The notes: generated by a model from the letters alone, not told the origin. A stretch of DNA of 19,985 bases from JAVVRI01 sp036654795 (GCA_036654795.1 JAVVRI010000036.1:1-19985); one strand, 5' to 3'; positions 1-9,262 are shown, counted from the stretch's first letter. Numbers and translations: made by a program.

Positions 1-22
1 AAAGATCAATATTCTTATTATG

Positions 23-69
23 TATACTGTTGTTGACTTGATAATGGTAAAGGTCAGTGCAACAGTATA
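23..69. repeat. 10-bp perfect inverted repeat upstream of the first receptor gene
   Basis: TATACTGTTG at 23-32 is the exact reverse complement of CAACAGTATA at 60-69. The 27-nt spacer contains a second short pairing, TGAC at 34-37 with GTCA at 53-56. The right arm runs into TTTTACTT, so an RNA copy would be a stem followed by a short U-rich run. It could be the terminator of a gene left of the window, an operator, or a 5'-leader structure of the receptor gene that starts 57 bp later. The spacer is much shorter than those of known Bacteroides invertible promoters. The pairing is seen directly; the role is unknown. Confidence 0.5.
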
Positions 70-125
70 TTTTACTTAACTAAAGAAACTAGATGGAAGT
101 ATTTAAATTATAATAAATCGTGATC

Positions 126-2462
126 ATGATGAAACTCTTATTGATACTTATCAATTTGTTTGGATGTATTACTTTATTGAATGCCCAAGCACTGAAAGTT
201 AGTGGTGTTGTGAAAGATGGAAATTCTCAGAAAGCGATTGAGAATGCAACAGTCCAATTGTTAGGAAAGGATTCTGTCTTTATTGAAGGATGTGTGACAG
301 ATCAATCGGGGAAATTTGAATTGGGTAAGGGAAAACAAGGAAATATGTTTCTTGTTGTTACTTATGTTGGTTATGAACAAAATATAATCTTTTTAGATAA
401 CATTCTGAAAACTATAAACATTGGTAATGTTTTGTTAGATGAGAAAGCTAAAAAACTAGATGAAATTGTTGTTTCGTCTGAACGAGTTGTAAATAAAGTA
501 AATCGACAGATTATAATTCCTTCTGGCTTACAGGTAAAATCTTCTTCCTCTGCTTTTGATCTACTTAGCAAGATGATGTTACCTGATTTGTTGGTTAATA
601 CAACGCAGAATACAATATCATCTCTTGATCAAGGAAGCGTACAGTTGCGTATCAATAATGTTAAGTCAACTTTGCAAGAAGTGTTGGCCATACTATCTAC
701 TCAGGTTATAAAAGTAGAGTATACCAATACGCCAGGTGCTCGTTATGGTGAAGGGATTGCTTCTGTAGTGAATTTTATTACTCGCCGTGCTCCTGGCGGT
801 ATTTCTGGAGGAACTTCTATGAAAAATGCGGTGGCAACTGGCTATGGAAATGATAATTTTTACTTAAAATACAACCATAAATCGTCTGAGTTTGCAGTTA
901 ATTATAATTTGACTTATCGGGATTATAAAAAGAGGCATATTGATGTTAATCAGAGTTTAGTTATGCCGGATGGGGTGGTTCGTTCAATGGCTAAAGAGGG
1001 TATCAATTCTCCAGTTAAAGCACAGCAACATGATTTGTCACTTACTTACAATCTGACAAATAAGGAAGTATCTGTTTTTAATGTTAAATTGAGTAACTGC
1101 TGGCAAAATACACCTTATTACAATTCTATTCAATTGATTCGAGAAACAGGAGAGAATGATTTGACGAGCTATACTGGGATCAAGGACAAGAGTTTTTCTC
1201 CGGTGCTGGATATTTATTACCAACTCAACTTGCCGTCCGATCAGACTCTTATGGCTAATGTTGTTGGCACCTATATTTCTTCTGATTATTTGCGTGATTA
1301 TGCAGAGTATCTTGCCAACCATATTCCAGCAGGAAATAAGTACGGCTATACGGTAGATGGAAACAAGCGTTCTGTTATTTCAGAGCTCATTTATGAAAAG
1401 ACTTTTCATGATAATATGCTTTGGTCATCCGGTATAAACTATAAGCAATTTCATACAGAAAACCATTATAATGGTTCAACAGGTGATGTAATTCAGGAAA
1501 TGCAAAATTCCGATTTATATTTATATAGCGAAATAGAAGGTTCTTATCGTCAATTTGGATATAATGTAGGTCTTGGTGTATCCAAACAATATTTTAAAGA
1601 AGGAAGTAATTCATATAACTTTTTCACTTTCCGTCCTCAAGTGACACTATCTTATTCTGTATCTAAGAATTTGTTTTTGCGTTATTCTTTTGAGATTAAT
1701 CCTATCCTCCCCTCTTTGGTACAACTGTCTGATGTATATCAATGGCAAAATGATTACGAAGTTTGGATAGGAAACCCTTCCTTGAGACCTTTCCGAGGAT
1801 ATGCCAATAGTTTGAATATACGTTATCGTTTTTCCCGTTTTATGATTCAAGCTTCCGGTTACTATCAATATAGCCCAAATCCTATTTGGGAAACGGCTAC
1901 TGTACAGACTTTTAATGGGGATGATTATGTTTATCAATTTAGCTATGATAATCAAAAAAGCTATACTCACCTGCAAGGAAGAGTAAATGTAACTGCTTTT
2001 ATTATAAAAAATGCATTATCATTGTCTGTGTATGGAGGTGTAAACAGGCATATCAACAGAGGAAATGAATCTACATATACCAATACCGGTTTTTATGGGG
2101 GGGCTCAATTAGAGGCTACATATAAAAAATGGGGATTATCGGCTTCTATCAATTCTAAATCGGATGCTATTATGGGCGAGAAACATTATTATAAAAATGG
2201 GAATGCTGATATTGCTGTTTCTTATAAATTAAAGAATTTGAAACTAGGACTCGGCATTATGAATCCATTTTTCAGTGATGGTGAAATGTCGAGAGAAAAA
2301 TTTCTTTTTGATAAGGCTCCTAAAGATACTCGCCGTTATACATCCGATTTAGGTAATATGGTATATGTAAGTTGCTCATGGAACTTCCATATTGGGCGGC
2401 AATTTAAAGCAGGTAAAGTTCAATTGATTAATTCTGATAGAGAATCTGGGGTTGTTAAATAA
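126..2462 (+). CDS. TonB-dependent outer-membrane beta-barrel receptor (non-SusC type)
   Basis: This is a predicted outer-membrane receptor that would import or export a ligand using TonB energy. The N-terminus is a signal peptide (MMKLLLILINLFGCITLLNA). A carboxypeptidase-regulatory-like beta-sandwich follows at about residues 25-105 (VSGVVKDG, VTYVGYE), then a LDEIVVSSE linker and a plug-like region ending near ARYGEGIASVVNFITRR. The rest is a long aromatic-rich barrel ending CSWNFHIGRQF plus a short tail. At about 778 aa without SusC signatures, it resembles the OMP_b-brl_3 barrel family. A GTG at 120 is in frame, but the ATG pair at 126/129 places the signal peptide better. The gene is visibly more AT-rich than everything downstream (about 38% GC in a sampled row). 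Its stop lies 8 bp before a remnant C39 exporter start, so its original partner was probably a peptide-export operon. The ligand is unknown. Confidence 0.85.
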   Translation: MMKLLLILINLFGCITLLNAQALKVSGVVKDGNSQKAIENATVQLLGKDSVFIEGCVTDQSGKFELGKGKQGNMFLVVTYVGYEQNIIFLDNILKTINIGNVLLDEKAKKLDEIVVSSERVVNKVNRQIIIPSGLQVKSSSSAFDLLSKMMLPDLLVNTTQNTISSLDQGSVQLRINNVKSTLQEVLAILSTQVIKVEYTNTPGARYGEGIASVVNFITRRAPGGISGGTSMKNAVATGYGNDNFYLKYNHKSSEFAVNYNLTYRDYKKRHIDVNQSLVMPDGVVRSMAKEGINSPVKAQQHDLSLTYNLTNKEVSVFNVKLSNCWQNTPYYNSIQLIRETGENDLTSYTGIKDKSFSPVLDIYYQLNLPSDQTLMANVVGTYISSDYLRDYAEYLANHIPAGNKYGYTVDGNKRSVISELIYEKTFHDNMLWSSGINYKQFHTENHYNGSTGDVIQEMQNSDLYLYSEIEGSYRQFGYNVGLGVSKQYFKEGSNSYNFFTFRPQVTLSYSVSKNLFLRYSFEINPILPSLVQLSDVYQWQNDYEVWIGNPSLRPFRGYANSLNIRYRFSRFMIQASGYYQYSPNPIWETATVQTFNGDDYVYQFSYDNQKSYTHLQGRVNVTAFIIKNALSLSVYGGVNRHINRGNESTYTNTGFYGGAQLEATYKKWGLSASINSKSDAIMGEKHYYKNGNADIAVSYKLKNLKLGLGIMNPFFSDGEMSREKFLFDKAPKDTRRYTSDLGNMVYVSCSWNFHIGRQFKAGKVQLINSDRESGVVK

Positions 2463-2470
2463 GGTTGTAG

Positions 2471-2572
2471 ATGTTTAATAACGATTTTCCACATATTGAA
2501 CAACCTGATTCCATGGAATGCGGTGCCACCCTTAAAAGGTTCATTCCAACGGGCTTCTCGGGTTATGGTTGA
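2471..2572 (+). pseudogene. N-terminal remnant of a C39-peptidase ABC exporter
   Basis: The ATG at 2471 opens a 33-codon frame reading MFNNDFPHIEQPDSMECGAT and then LKRFIPTGFSGYG and a stop. The first 20 residues fit the start of peptidase C39 domains. These are fused to ABC exporters that cut double-glycine leaders from bacteriocin and RiPP precursors. The oxyanion-hole Gln (Q11) and catalytic Cys (C17) are six residues apart, as in the family. After GAT the expected C-L-R-M-type continuation is missing and no His, Asp, transmembrane or ATPase segments follow. A deletion or recombination junction therefore lies near 2528-2533. In the +1 frame the following bases read PLKGSFQRASRVMVERF and a stop, which could be the tail of an unrelated lost gene. 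It sits 8 bp behind the receptor stop, as in an operon. The short length limits certainty. Confidence 0.6.
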
Positions 2573-2656
2573 GCGGTTCTAAAGAATTTCACGAAGCATC
2601 AATTATCATTGAACATAAAATACCCCTTTTCCACGTGGACTCCTTTATTTATTTGT

Positions 2657-2664
2657 TACTTTTG
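2657..2664 (+). promoter_or_regulatory. Bacteroidetes -7 element for the TPR regulator
   Basis: TACTTTTG is an exact match to the Bacteroidetes -7 consensus TAnnTTTG. It ends 22 bp before the regulator ATG at 2687, giving a short leader. No convincing TTTG -33 element is seen 19-21 bp upstream (the bases are near CCACGTGG), so the promoter may be weak or activator-dependent. Confidence 0.45.
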
Positions 2665-2686
2665 CTTCGTTATAGTTCAATAAGAT

Positions 2687-4321
2687 ATGAGAAAACACAA
2701 AACAAATGTCATTTTGCTTACGTTGTTTATTTTTGTAATAGGGGTGACAACCGTAGCCGGCCAAAATACTTTGCAGGGAAATAAGACAAAAGCTTTGCTT
2801 GAAAAGGCAGAAGAGATATTGAAGTCTGACCCTTCTAAAGCTATCTATTACGCTAACTCCGCCATAATGGAAGCACAGAAGACGAACGACCGCGTGCATC
2901 TGGCCATGGCTCAGGCTGCACTTGGTGAGGCCTATATGAATCAAGGTGATTTTGATATGGGTTTCGAAGCCATTACAAACGCAATGGAAACTTGTCCGGC
3001 TGACAGTTTGAAGCAGAAAGCCTATATTTATGTACGTCTTTCTAGTTCGTATATTAAACTGCATGATACGAAAAGAGCTTTCCGGTATGTCGATCAGGCA
3101 TCTGATATTTATAAAACCATGCACGACTCCATGAACCTAGCAATATGCTATAATATGCGCGGGCTGGTCTATATCCTTGTGCCGGATAATGTAAAGGCGG
3201 AAGAGAACTTCAAGGCTGCTTTGACCATCAACCGCAAACTGGGTCAAAAGAAACTGCTTTCCGCCAACTTGAATAATCTTTGCCTCTATGAGGGCAATAC
3301 GACGGAGAAGATCGCCCTTTTAAACGAGGCCATTGCTATCAACGACTCTTTGAAAGCAACTTGGTCTTTAGGGGAGAATTATAACAACCTCGGCACTCAA
3401 TACTTTTATGCTCAAGAATATGACAAAGCACTGAAAGCTCTCGCAAAGGCAATGGAATATGCACGATCTATTAATGCCAAAGAGCTGATTTGTGATAACT
3501 ATCGCTATGCCTCGTGGGTATATGATGCACAGAAGAACTATCCAGCTGCTTACGCGAACTTGCTCAATCTTTACAACACAGAGCAGGAACTACTTGCTAG
3601 GGATGAGATGCGCCAGATTGAACTGAACAACATTCAAAAACGTTTGCGTGCGAAGGATCAGGAGATTGTTTTACAACAACGTACCTTTCAGTATAAGAGT
3701 TTGCGCATGCAGACATTTATTGCCCTACTGGTGGCGATTGGTATTCTGCTGGCTTCGCTCTACTTCGTCTATCATGCCCGCCAACAAAAGAAGATACAGG
3801 TACTTGAAACGGCGAAGAAACTGGACAGTCGCGAGAAGGAACTAATCGCACTCAAATTACAACAAGCTGAGCAGGAAGCTCTGGTTACCGAGCAGGAACT
3901 GGAATATAACCGGCAAGAGTTAACCAACTTTGCCTTTTTTGTTCGTAGTCGTAACGATCTTTTGGCGCATATACAGGAGATGATTAAGGAGGGATATAAG
4001 TTGTCTGGTGCTAATCTGGAGGCACACCTGCGGAGTGTGAATGCCTATATCTCCCAATTTAACGCTCGCAACACGGAGACCGAATTGTTAATAGATCAAA
4101 TCAACGCCCGTTTCATTGGGAAACTTTCCGTTCTGCATCCGGATTTATCTAAAAACGAGCAGCGCTTGGCCTCTCTTTTGCGTATCGGCCTCTCTACAAA
4201 AGAGATTGCCTCTGTTATCGACTCAACCCCCAAGACCGTAAACATGGCTCGTTACCGCCTTCGAAAGCACATGAATTTGGAAACGGACGAAAGCTTGACG
4301 GAATACATGAAAAGCATCTAA
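2687..4321 (+). CDS. Membrane-spanning TPR sensor with LuxR-like HTH output, likely SusCD regulator
   Basis: This is a predicted one-component transcription regulator that senses outside the cytoplasm and binds DNA inside. A signal-anchor or signal peptide (ILLTLFIFVIGVTTVAG, about residues 9-25) precedes a helical TPR-rich region at about 30-315. Repeat-like segments include GLVYILVPDNVKAEENFKAA and NLGTQYFYAQEYDKALKALA. A coiled-coil stretch leads into one transmembrane helix at about 343-363 (FIALLVAIGILLASLYFVY), followed by a second coiled coil at about 366-413. The C-terminus at about 490-530 carries a LuxR/GerE-like helix-turn-helix (LLRIGLSTKEIASVIDSTPK, then TVNMARYRLRKHM). In Bacteroidetes such TPR/HTH proteins often sit beside SusCD pairs, and this one ends 187 bp before the susC-like start on the same strand. 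It is 544 aa and intact. The signal it senses cannot be read from sequence. Confidence 0.85.
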   Translation: MRKHKTNVILLTLFIFVIGVTTVAGQNTLQGNKTKALLEKAEEILKSDPSKAIYYANSAIMEAQKTNDRVHLAMAQAALGEAYMNQGDFDMGFEAITNAMETCPADSLKQKAYIYVRLSSSYIKLHDTKRAFRYVDQASDIYKTMHDSMNLAICYNMRGLVYILVPDNVKAEENFKAALTINRKLGQKKLLSANLNNLCLYEGNTTEKIALLNEAIAINDSLKATWSLGENYNNLGTQYFYAQEYDKALKALAKAMEYARSINAKELICDNYRYASWVYDAQKNYPAAYANLLNLYNTEQELLARDEMRQIELNNIQKRLRAKDQEIVLQQRTFQYKSLRMQTFIALLVAIGILLASLYFVYHARQQKKIQVLETAKKLDSREKELIALKLQQAEQEALVTEQELEYNRQELTNFAFFVRSRNDLLAHIQEMIKEGYKLSGANLEAHLRSVNAYISQFNARNTETELLIDQINARFIGKLSVLHPDLSKNEQRLASLLRIGLSTKEIASVIDSTPKTVNMARYRLRKHMNLETDESLTEYMKSI

Positions 4322-4437
4322 TGTAGTGTCTGCTTAGCGTGTAAACAACAGCTAATCAGCGTTTCGTTTTCTGTCTGTGTAGATATAAAACCCACCTCTT
4401 TCTGTTTGATGTAGTGATTAGATAGAGTAATAAAGTA

Positions 4438-4468
4438 TTGACAAGGTGAAAGCTAACCCGTATCCTTG
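4438..4468 (+). promoter_or_regulatory. Candidate promoter of the SusC/SusD operon
   Basis: TTG at 4438-4440 (context TATTG) is separated by 20 bp from TATCCTTG at 4461-4468, a 7-of-8 match to TAnnTTTG. This gives the usual Bacteroidetes -33/-7 geometry. Transcription would start near 4474, about 35 nt before the chosen ATG at 4509. It supports rejecting the in-frame GTG at 4446, which would lie inside the promoter. Confidence 0.45.
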
Positions 4469-4508
4469 TGGTGAAAATTTATTAATCTATTCTAATATAA
4501 AAGATCAA

Positions 4509-7500
4509 ATGGGAACATTGCAAAGCAAATACCGACTACGCATCGGTTCTTTCCTGAAGACTGCTACATTGCTTGTCTTTTTGTCCCTTTTTCCTTTCCT
4601 GGGTTTTGCGCAGGAAGTGAATGTAAAAGGAGTTGTTTATGATGAAACAGGTACACCGGCCATGGGTGTGAACATCCTAAAGAAAGGTACCACCGTAGGT
4701 ACCATTAGCGATTTGGATGGTAAATTCGAACTCTCGGCTCAAAAGGGCGACGTGCTAGTATTCTCTTACATCGGATACGTCACACAACAAATCCCCTACA
4801 ACGGTCAGTCTCGCTTGGAAGTGAACTTGGCTGAGGATTCCGAGAAACTTGATGAGGTAATAGTAGTCGGTTACGGTACGATGAAGAAAAGTGACCTGAC
4901 GGGTGCTATCTCTTCTGTCAATGTAGACGATCTGGCTAGTCGTGCCACGACCAATCCTGCCGAAGCATTGCAAGGCAAAGTGTCCGGCGTAAACGTACAG
5001 AAATCCGGAGGTAATGCCGGTGCAGGCGTTGCGGTTAAGATCCGTGGCGTGAAATCGTTTGGCGACAACAATCCGTTGTATATTATTGATGGCTTTCCTG
5101 GCGACATTAACAGCGTAAACCCGCAGGATATTGCTGCCATGGAAGTGCTGAAAGACGGTGCTGCCGCTGCAATCTATGGTTCGGTAGCTGCTAATGGCGT
5201 CATCATGGTAACGACCAAGAATGGTAAAAAGGGTGAATTAAAAGTGGATATGAGCGCATACCTGAGTGCTACGGAGGTAGCAAACAAGATGGATCTGCTG
5301 GATGCAAACGGTTACGTGCAAGCACACAAGCAAATGTACGATAACTACAACCTGCAATATCCGAAAAAGCAGGTGGCACTTCCCGGGTATATCACGAATC
5401 CGGGTACAGTCAATACCAACTGGCAGGACGAAATGTTTCGTAGTGGATTTGCACAAAACTATATGGTTAGCGTACGTGGCGGCTCCGATAATGCCCGTTA
5501 CTCCGTCTCCTATAACCATGCTGACGAAAAGGGCATTTTGCTTGGTAATGATTTCCGTCAGGACAATGCCCGCATGAAATTGTCTGTTACGAAGAGAATC
5601 TTCGATCTTGATGCCAATATGTCGTTCAAGGCTACGAACAATGCACAGCCTCAGTACTCGCTGAAAGAAATGTATATGATCTCTCCGTTGGTTCCGGTGT
5701 ATGACGAAACGAAGGAATCCGGTTTTGGCTTGACCGACAATAACGGTTTGCCCAGCAACCGTAACGTTATGGCGGATCATGTGTATAAGACGTCTACCGA
5801 CAAATTGTATAATATGGACGCGAACGTATCGCTTGGCATCCACTTTACCGATTGGCTGACATTCAAGACGGCTTATTCTTATCGTGGCATCAACGAACGT
5901 ACCACCTTTCATACACCGGCCTACGTTGCCGACATCAAGGCAAAGAGAGACTATCCCTATCAGAGCGAATCCTCTTCGTACTGGCAGGAGCAGGTGATTG
6001 ATAACATCTTGACATTCGACAAGAAGTTTGGCGACCATTCCCTGAACGTAATGGCCGGTAACTCCGTAACAATGCGGGACTACAACTGGAATAGTGTGGC
6101 TGTAGAAGGCAAGACAACTCTATATGAAGTAAAGGATGGGCAGTTAGTAACCAGTGAGAAGCCCGGTGGCTTCCTTGATCCTTCGTTCTCTACAATCAAT
6201 GCTGGCACAGGTGGAACTTACACAGGCAACGGTTCGTTGTATAAGTATCGCCGCGTCTCTTTCTTTGGTCGTTTGAACTATTCGTACGCCGGGAAATATA
6301 TGTTTCAAGCCACTGTTCGTCAGGATGGATCATCTAAATTCGGTAGCGATAGCCGCTGGGGCTTTTTCCCATCGGTTGCCTTGGGCTGGAGGATATCTGA
6401 AGAGGCTTTCTTTCCAGAAGAGAGCATTGTTAGTAACTTGAAACTGCGTGCCAGTTGGGGACGTTTGGGTAACGAGCAGGCTTTAGGCTATTACGATTTT
6501 CAGGCTTTGATCTCTACTTACAACGAGTTATACGGAGGTTCCGTGCAAGGTTCAGGCTCAAGCCCATGGCCGGGAAGTATCGCGATGGGATTGGCAAACC
6601 GCAACTTGCAATGGGAAACAACCGATACGAAAAACGTGGGTGTGGACTATGGCTTCTTCAATGGTAAATTGTCCNNNNNNNNNNTCAAACGGAAGATATG
6701 CTGATCACCAAAAAGCTTGCTCCTTCGGTAGGTTTGCTAAATCCGATCATGAATGTGGGCAAGATCCGCAACACGGGTGTTGAGCTCGAAGTGAATTGGG
6801 CTGACAAGAAAGGAGACTTCGATTATAACATAGGCTTCAACCTATCAACAACCAGCAACAAGGTATTGGAACTATCCGATCCTAAACAGGCGCTGTATGG
6901 CGAAGGTTTGAAATGGGGTAGCGAACACTTCCCAACGCAGACACGTGTGGACAACCCGATAGCCGGCTTTTTCCTCTATCGTACGGATGGTATCTTCCAA
7001 AGTGATAAAGAGGCCAGAGACTATGTAAACAAAGAGGGTGACGAGCTTCAACCCAAAGCAAAAGCAGGAGATATACGTTTTCGCGATGTGAATGGTGACG
7101 GCTCAATAGATGAAGATGACAAAGAGTATTGCGGTGCAGGTATTCCCAAAGTGGAAGCGAACCTTTCTTTTGGTGCATCTTTCAAGGGAATCGACCTGTC
7201 TTTCTTGTTGGGAAGCAGTTGGGGTGCCAAGTTGTATAATGCAAACCGTTATTTCTACGAAGGAATGAACTCAGGTTCCAACTTCCTTAGCTCGGCCTTG
7301 AACGCTTGGACACCAACGAACACAAACACAGATGTACCACGTGCTATTCTGCAAGATCCGAACGGCAACTCACGTGAATCCGACCGCTTCATTGAGAACG
7401 GTAACTTCGTGCGTCTCCGCCAATTGCAATTGGGCTATACATTGCCATCCGCTTGGATGAAGAAGGCCTTTATAGATAAACTCAGAGTGTATGTGAGCGG

Positions 7501-7660
7501 CGAGAACTTGTTTACTATTACCGACTACTCTGGTGTCGACCCTGAGTTTACCAGAAAAGATCCTGATAGTAAGAACTCGGAAGTACTGAATGCCGGTATC
7601 GATAAATTCGTTTATCCTTTTACCCGCTCGTATGTGTTCGGTCTACAACTTACATTCTAA
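4509..7660 (+). CDS. SusC/RagA-type TonB-linked outer-membrane glycan transporter (split by an assembly gap)
   Basis: This is a predicted outer-membrane channel that takes up a glycan fragment with its SusD partner. The ATG at 4509 gives a good signal peptide (TLLVFLSLFPFLGFA, cleavage near A34). A CarboxypepD_reg-like domain follows at about 36-110 (VNVKGVVYDETG, VFSYIGYVTQQ). Next come the SusC hallmark EKLDEVIVVGYGTMKKSDLTG and a plug with LQGKVSGVNVQKSGG, IRGVKSF and PLYIIDGFPGDI. A long barrel ends YVFGLQLTF with the terminal Phe typical of outer-membrane proteins. Ten Ns at 6675-6684 interrupt it after NGKLS. The protein resumes in another frame at QTEDMLITKK, read from base 6686. Both halves are otherwise open, so this is one gene of roughly 1,055 aa rather than two. 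The SusD gene follows after 33 bp. The 4446 GTG extension is unlikely. Confidence 0.93.
6675..6684. other. Ten-N assembly gap inside the SusC gene
   Basis: Ten unknown bases lie between codon TCC (6672-6674) and base T6685, which precedes CAA (Q) of QTEDML. For the two coding halves to share one frame the true gap must be 2 modulo 3 in length, so 10 is a placeholder. SusC relatives usually have about eight residues (an LDYY-like strand) here, so a real length near 23 or 26 bases is likely. Confidence 0.9.
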
Positions 7661-7693
7661 TCATTCACAATCATATTATAACAAAGTAATCGT

Positions 7694-9262
7694 ATGAAAC
7701 AATTTAAATATATTGCTGCCGCCCTATTACTGATGGGAGCAACAACCGGCTGTGAAGATTTCTTGTCGGTACAGTCGCCCGACGAATTAACCTCCGATTC
7801 ATTTTGGAGAGACAAATCGGATGCCGAAGCAGGTTTGGCATCTGCCTATTCCAAACTGGAATCCTCTACTGATACGTGGGGATTTGCTGAAATCAAGTGG
7901 CCGGTGGAGGCCTATCGCGAAGATATCGTAGACCTGGGTGCCGATGCACTCAACTATCCGAACTGGGTGGAGCTCTCCAATTTTAGTTACACGAATGGTA
8001 ACTCTCAGTTTACTTCCTACTGGATGGATAATTATCGGGGCATCAACTATTGTAATCAATTGCTGGAGAAGGTTCCTTCTATCCCGGCTGAAAAGATTAC
8101 GGACGAGGATAGAGCAATGATTATTAACGAAGCTCATTTCCTACGCGCTTATTACCACATGAAGTTACTTCTGAACTGGGAACAGATCGTGGTGCGTGAT
8201 GTGTATATAACCTCCATTGACCAATTGGATAAGGCTCTTTCCACCCGTCCTGAAGCATGGGACTGCATCATTGCAGATCTGGAAAAGGGAACAGCTCTGC
8301 CGGCTGTACGTTCTTCTGAAGCGACCGGACGTGCCACCAGAGGTGCGGCTTATGCCTTCTTGGGTTGGGCTCACCTGACTCGCGCTTACGAAGAAACCAA
8401 CAATAAAGATGCAGAACTGAAAGCCGCCGTGGCTGCTCTTGACAAAGTGCAGGGATACGAATTGATTAAGGACTTTGGTTCTATGTTCAATAGTTCAAAC
8501 AAGAACTCGAAGGAGGCTGTTTTCGAATTGCAGATGTCTATGTCTGATGCAAATGGTGCTTGGTATAAGACGCAGTTACATCGTTGGATCGGTACAGCAG
8601 AGTTGTGGGGCTGGGACGAAATACTTCCTTCCTCGATGCTTATGAATGAGTTTATGAAGGAAGGGCAGATTGCTACGACCGGTCGTTACGACAGTCGCCT
8701 TTATGCCTCTATTTTCTTTCAATGCGACTACTTCAATGATCCGGAGGCTGGCCGCGTGTATGGCTCGACCTACGACTATTGGTTCAATACCGAGTACGAC
8801 GATGAAGGCAATGCCGTGGGCAAATCCTATAACAAACCTTCTTTCCGTAAATATATGCCGGCAGACATGGAGGGTATGAATAATAACTACTTTGCCCCCA
8901 ACATTCCGCTTATGCGTTACTCGAACGTATTATTGATGAAGGCAGAAGCGTTGAACGAGCAGGGACGTACAGCAGAAGCAATCCCTTTGATCAACGATGT
9001 ACGTGCCCGTGCCGATATGCCGGCCATGAAGGGTGTGACGAAGGAGCAGGTGGCTGCACAGATTGAACATGAACGCATTCTTGAGTTTCCGCTTGAGAAC
9101 TTCCGCTTCTACGACTTGCGCCGATGGGGCAAGACGCAGGCTGCGCTCAAAGCCGTTGGACGTGAGTTTAATCCTTCGAAGAACAACTTCTATCCAATAC
9201 CTATTCAGGAACTGAATTCAAACAACGCCCTCCGTTTGAATAATAATGAAACAATTTTGTAA
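7694..9262 (+). CDS. SusD/RagB-family surface glycan-binding lipoprotein
   Basis: This is the predicted SusD lid protein, a surface lipoprotein that binds the glycan and caps the SusC barrel. The signal peptide MKQFKYIAAALLLMGATTGC has its lipobox Cys at residue 20, followed by EDFL, an acidic start consistent with Bacteroidetes surface export. Family features include HFLRAYYHMKLLLNW, the TPR-like RYSNVLLMKAEALNEQGR and IPLINDVRARADMP. Near the C-terminus are ERILEFPLENFRFYDLRRWG and NNFYPIPIQELNSNNALRLN. At 522 aa it has the normal length. It lies 33 bp after the SusC-like gene on the same strand, so the two are probably cotranscribed. No SusE/F-like surface protein follows it; instead there is a 289-bp regulatory-looking gap and then glycosidases. 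The ligand is not predictable from the sequence alone. Confidence 0.95.
   Translation: MKQFKYIAAALLLMGATTGCEDFLSVQSPDELTSDSFWRDKSDAEAGLASAYSKLESSTDTWGFAEIKWPVEAYREDIVDLGADALNYPNWVELSNFSYTNGNSQFTSYWMDNYRGINYCNQLLEKVPSIPAEKITDEDRAMIINEAHFLRAYYHMKLLLNWEQIVVRDVYITSIDQLDKALSTRPEAWDCIIADLEKGTALPAVRSSEATGRATRGAAYAFLGWAHLTRAYEETNNKDAELKAAVAALDKVQGYELIKDFGSMFNSSNKNSKEAVFELQMSMSDANGAWYKTQLHRWIGTAELWGWDEILPSSMLMNEFMKEGQIATTGRYDSRLYASIFFQCDYFNDPEAGRVYGSTYDYWFNTEYDDEGNAVGKSYNKPSFRKYMPADMEGMNNNYFAPNIPLMRYSNVLLMKAEALNEQGRTAEAIPLINDVRARADMPAMKGVTKEQVAAQIEHERILEFPLENFRFYDLRRWGKTQAALKAVGREFNPSKNNFYPIPIQELNSNNALRLNNNETIL

Noticed and set aside
23..69. A phase-variable invertible promoter bounded by the inverted repeat
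   Set aside because: The 27-bp spacer is far shorter than known Bacteroides invertible segments and no recombinase gene is visible in the window.
66..73. TATATTTT as a -7 element for the receptor gene
   Set aside because: It is one base off consensus, overlaps the right arm of the inverted repeat, and has no TTTG-like element at 19-21 bp upstream.
2569..2784. A 71-codon plus-strand frame crossing the regulator start
   Set aside because: It overlaps the signal region of the TPR regulator in another frame and has no recognisable features.
5238..6038. A 266-codon minus-strand open frame
   Set aside because: It is antisense to the SusC plug and barrel, and its product has no family features.
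6698..7660. A separate gene starting at the ATG at 6698
   Set aside because: Its start is an internal Met of the SusC barrel (QTEDMLITKK). The apparent second gene exists only because the N gap has the wrong length.
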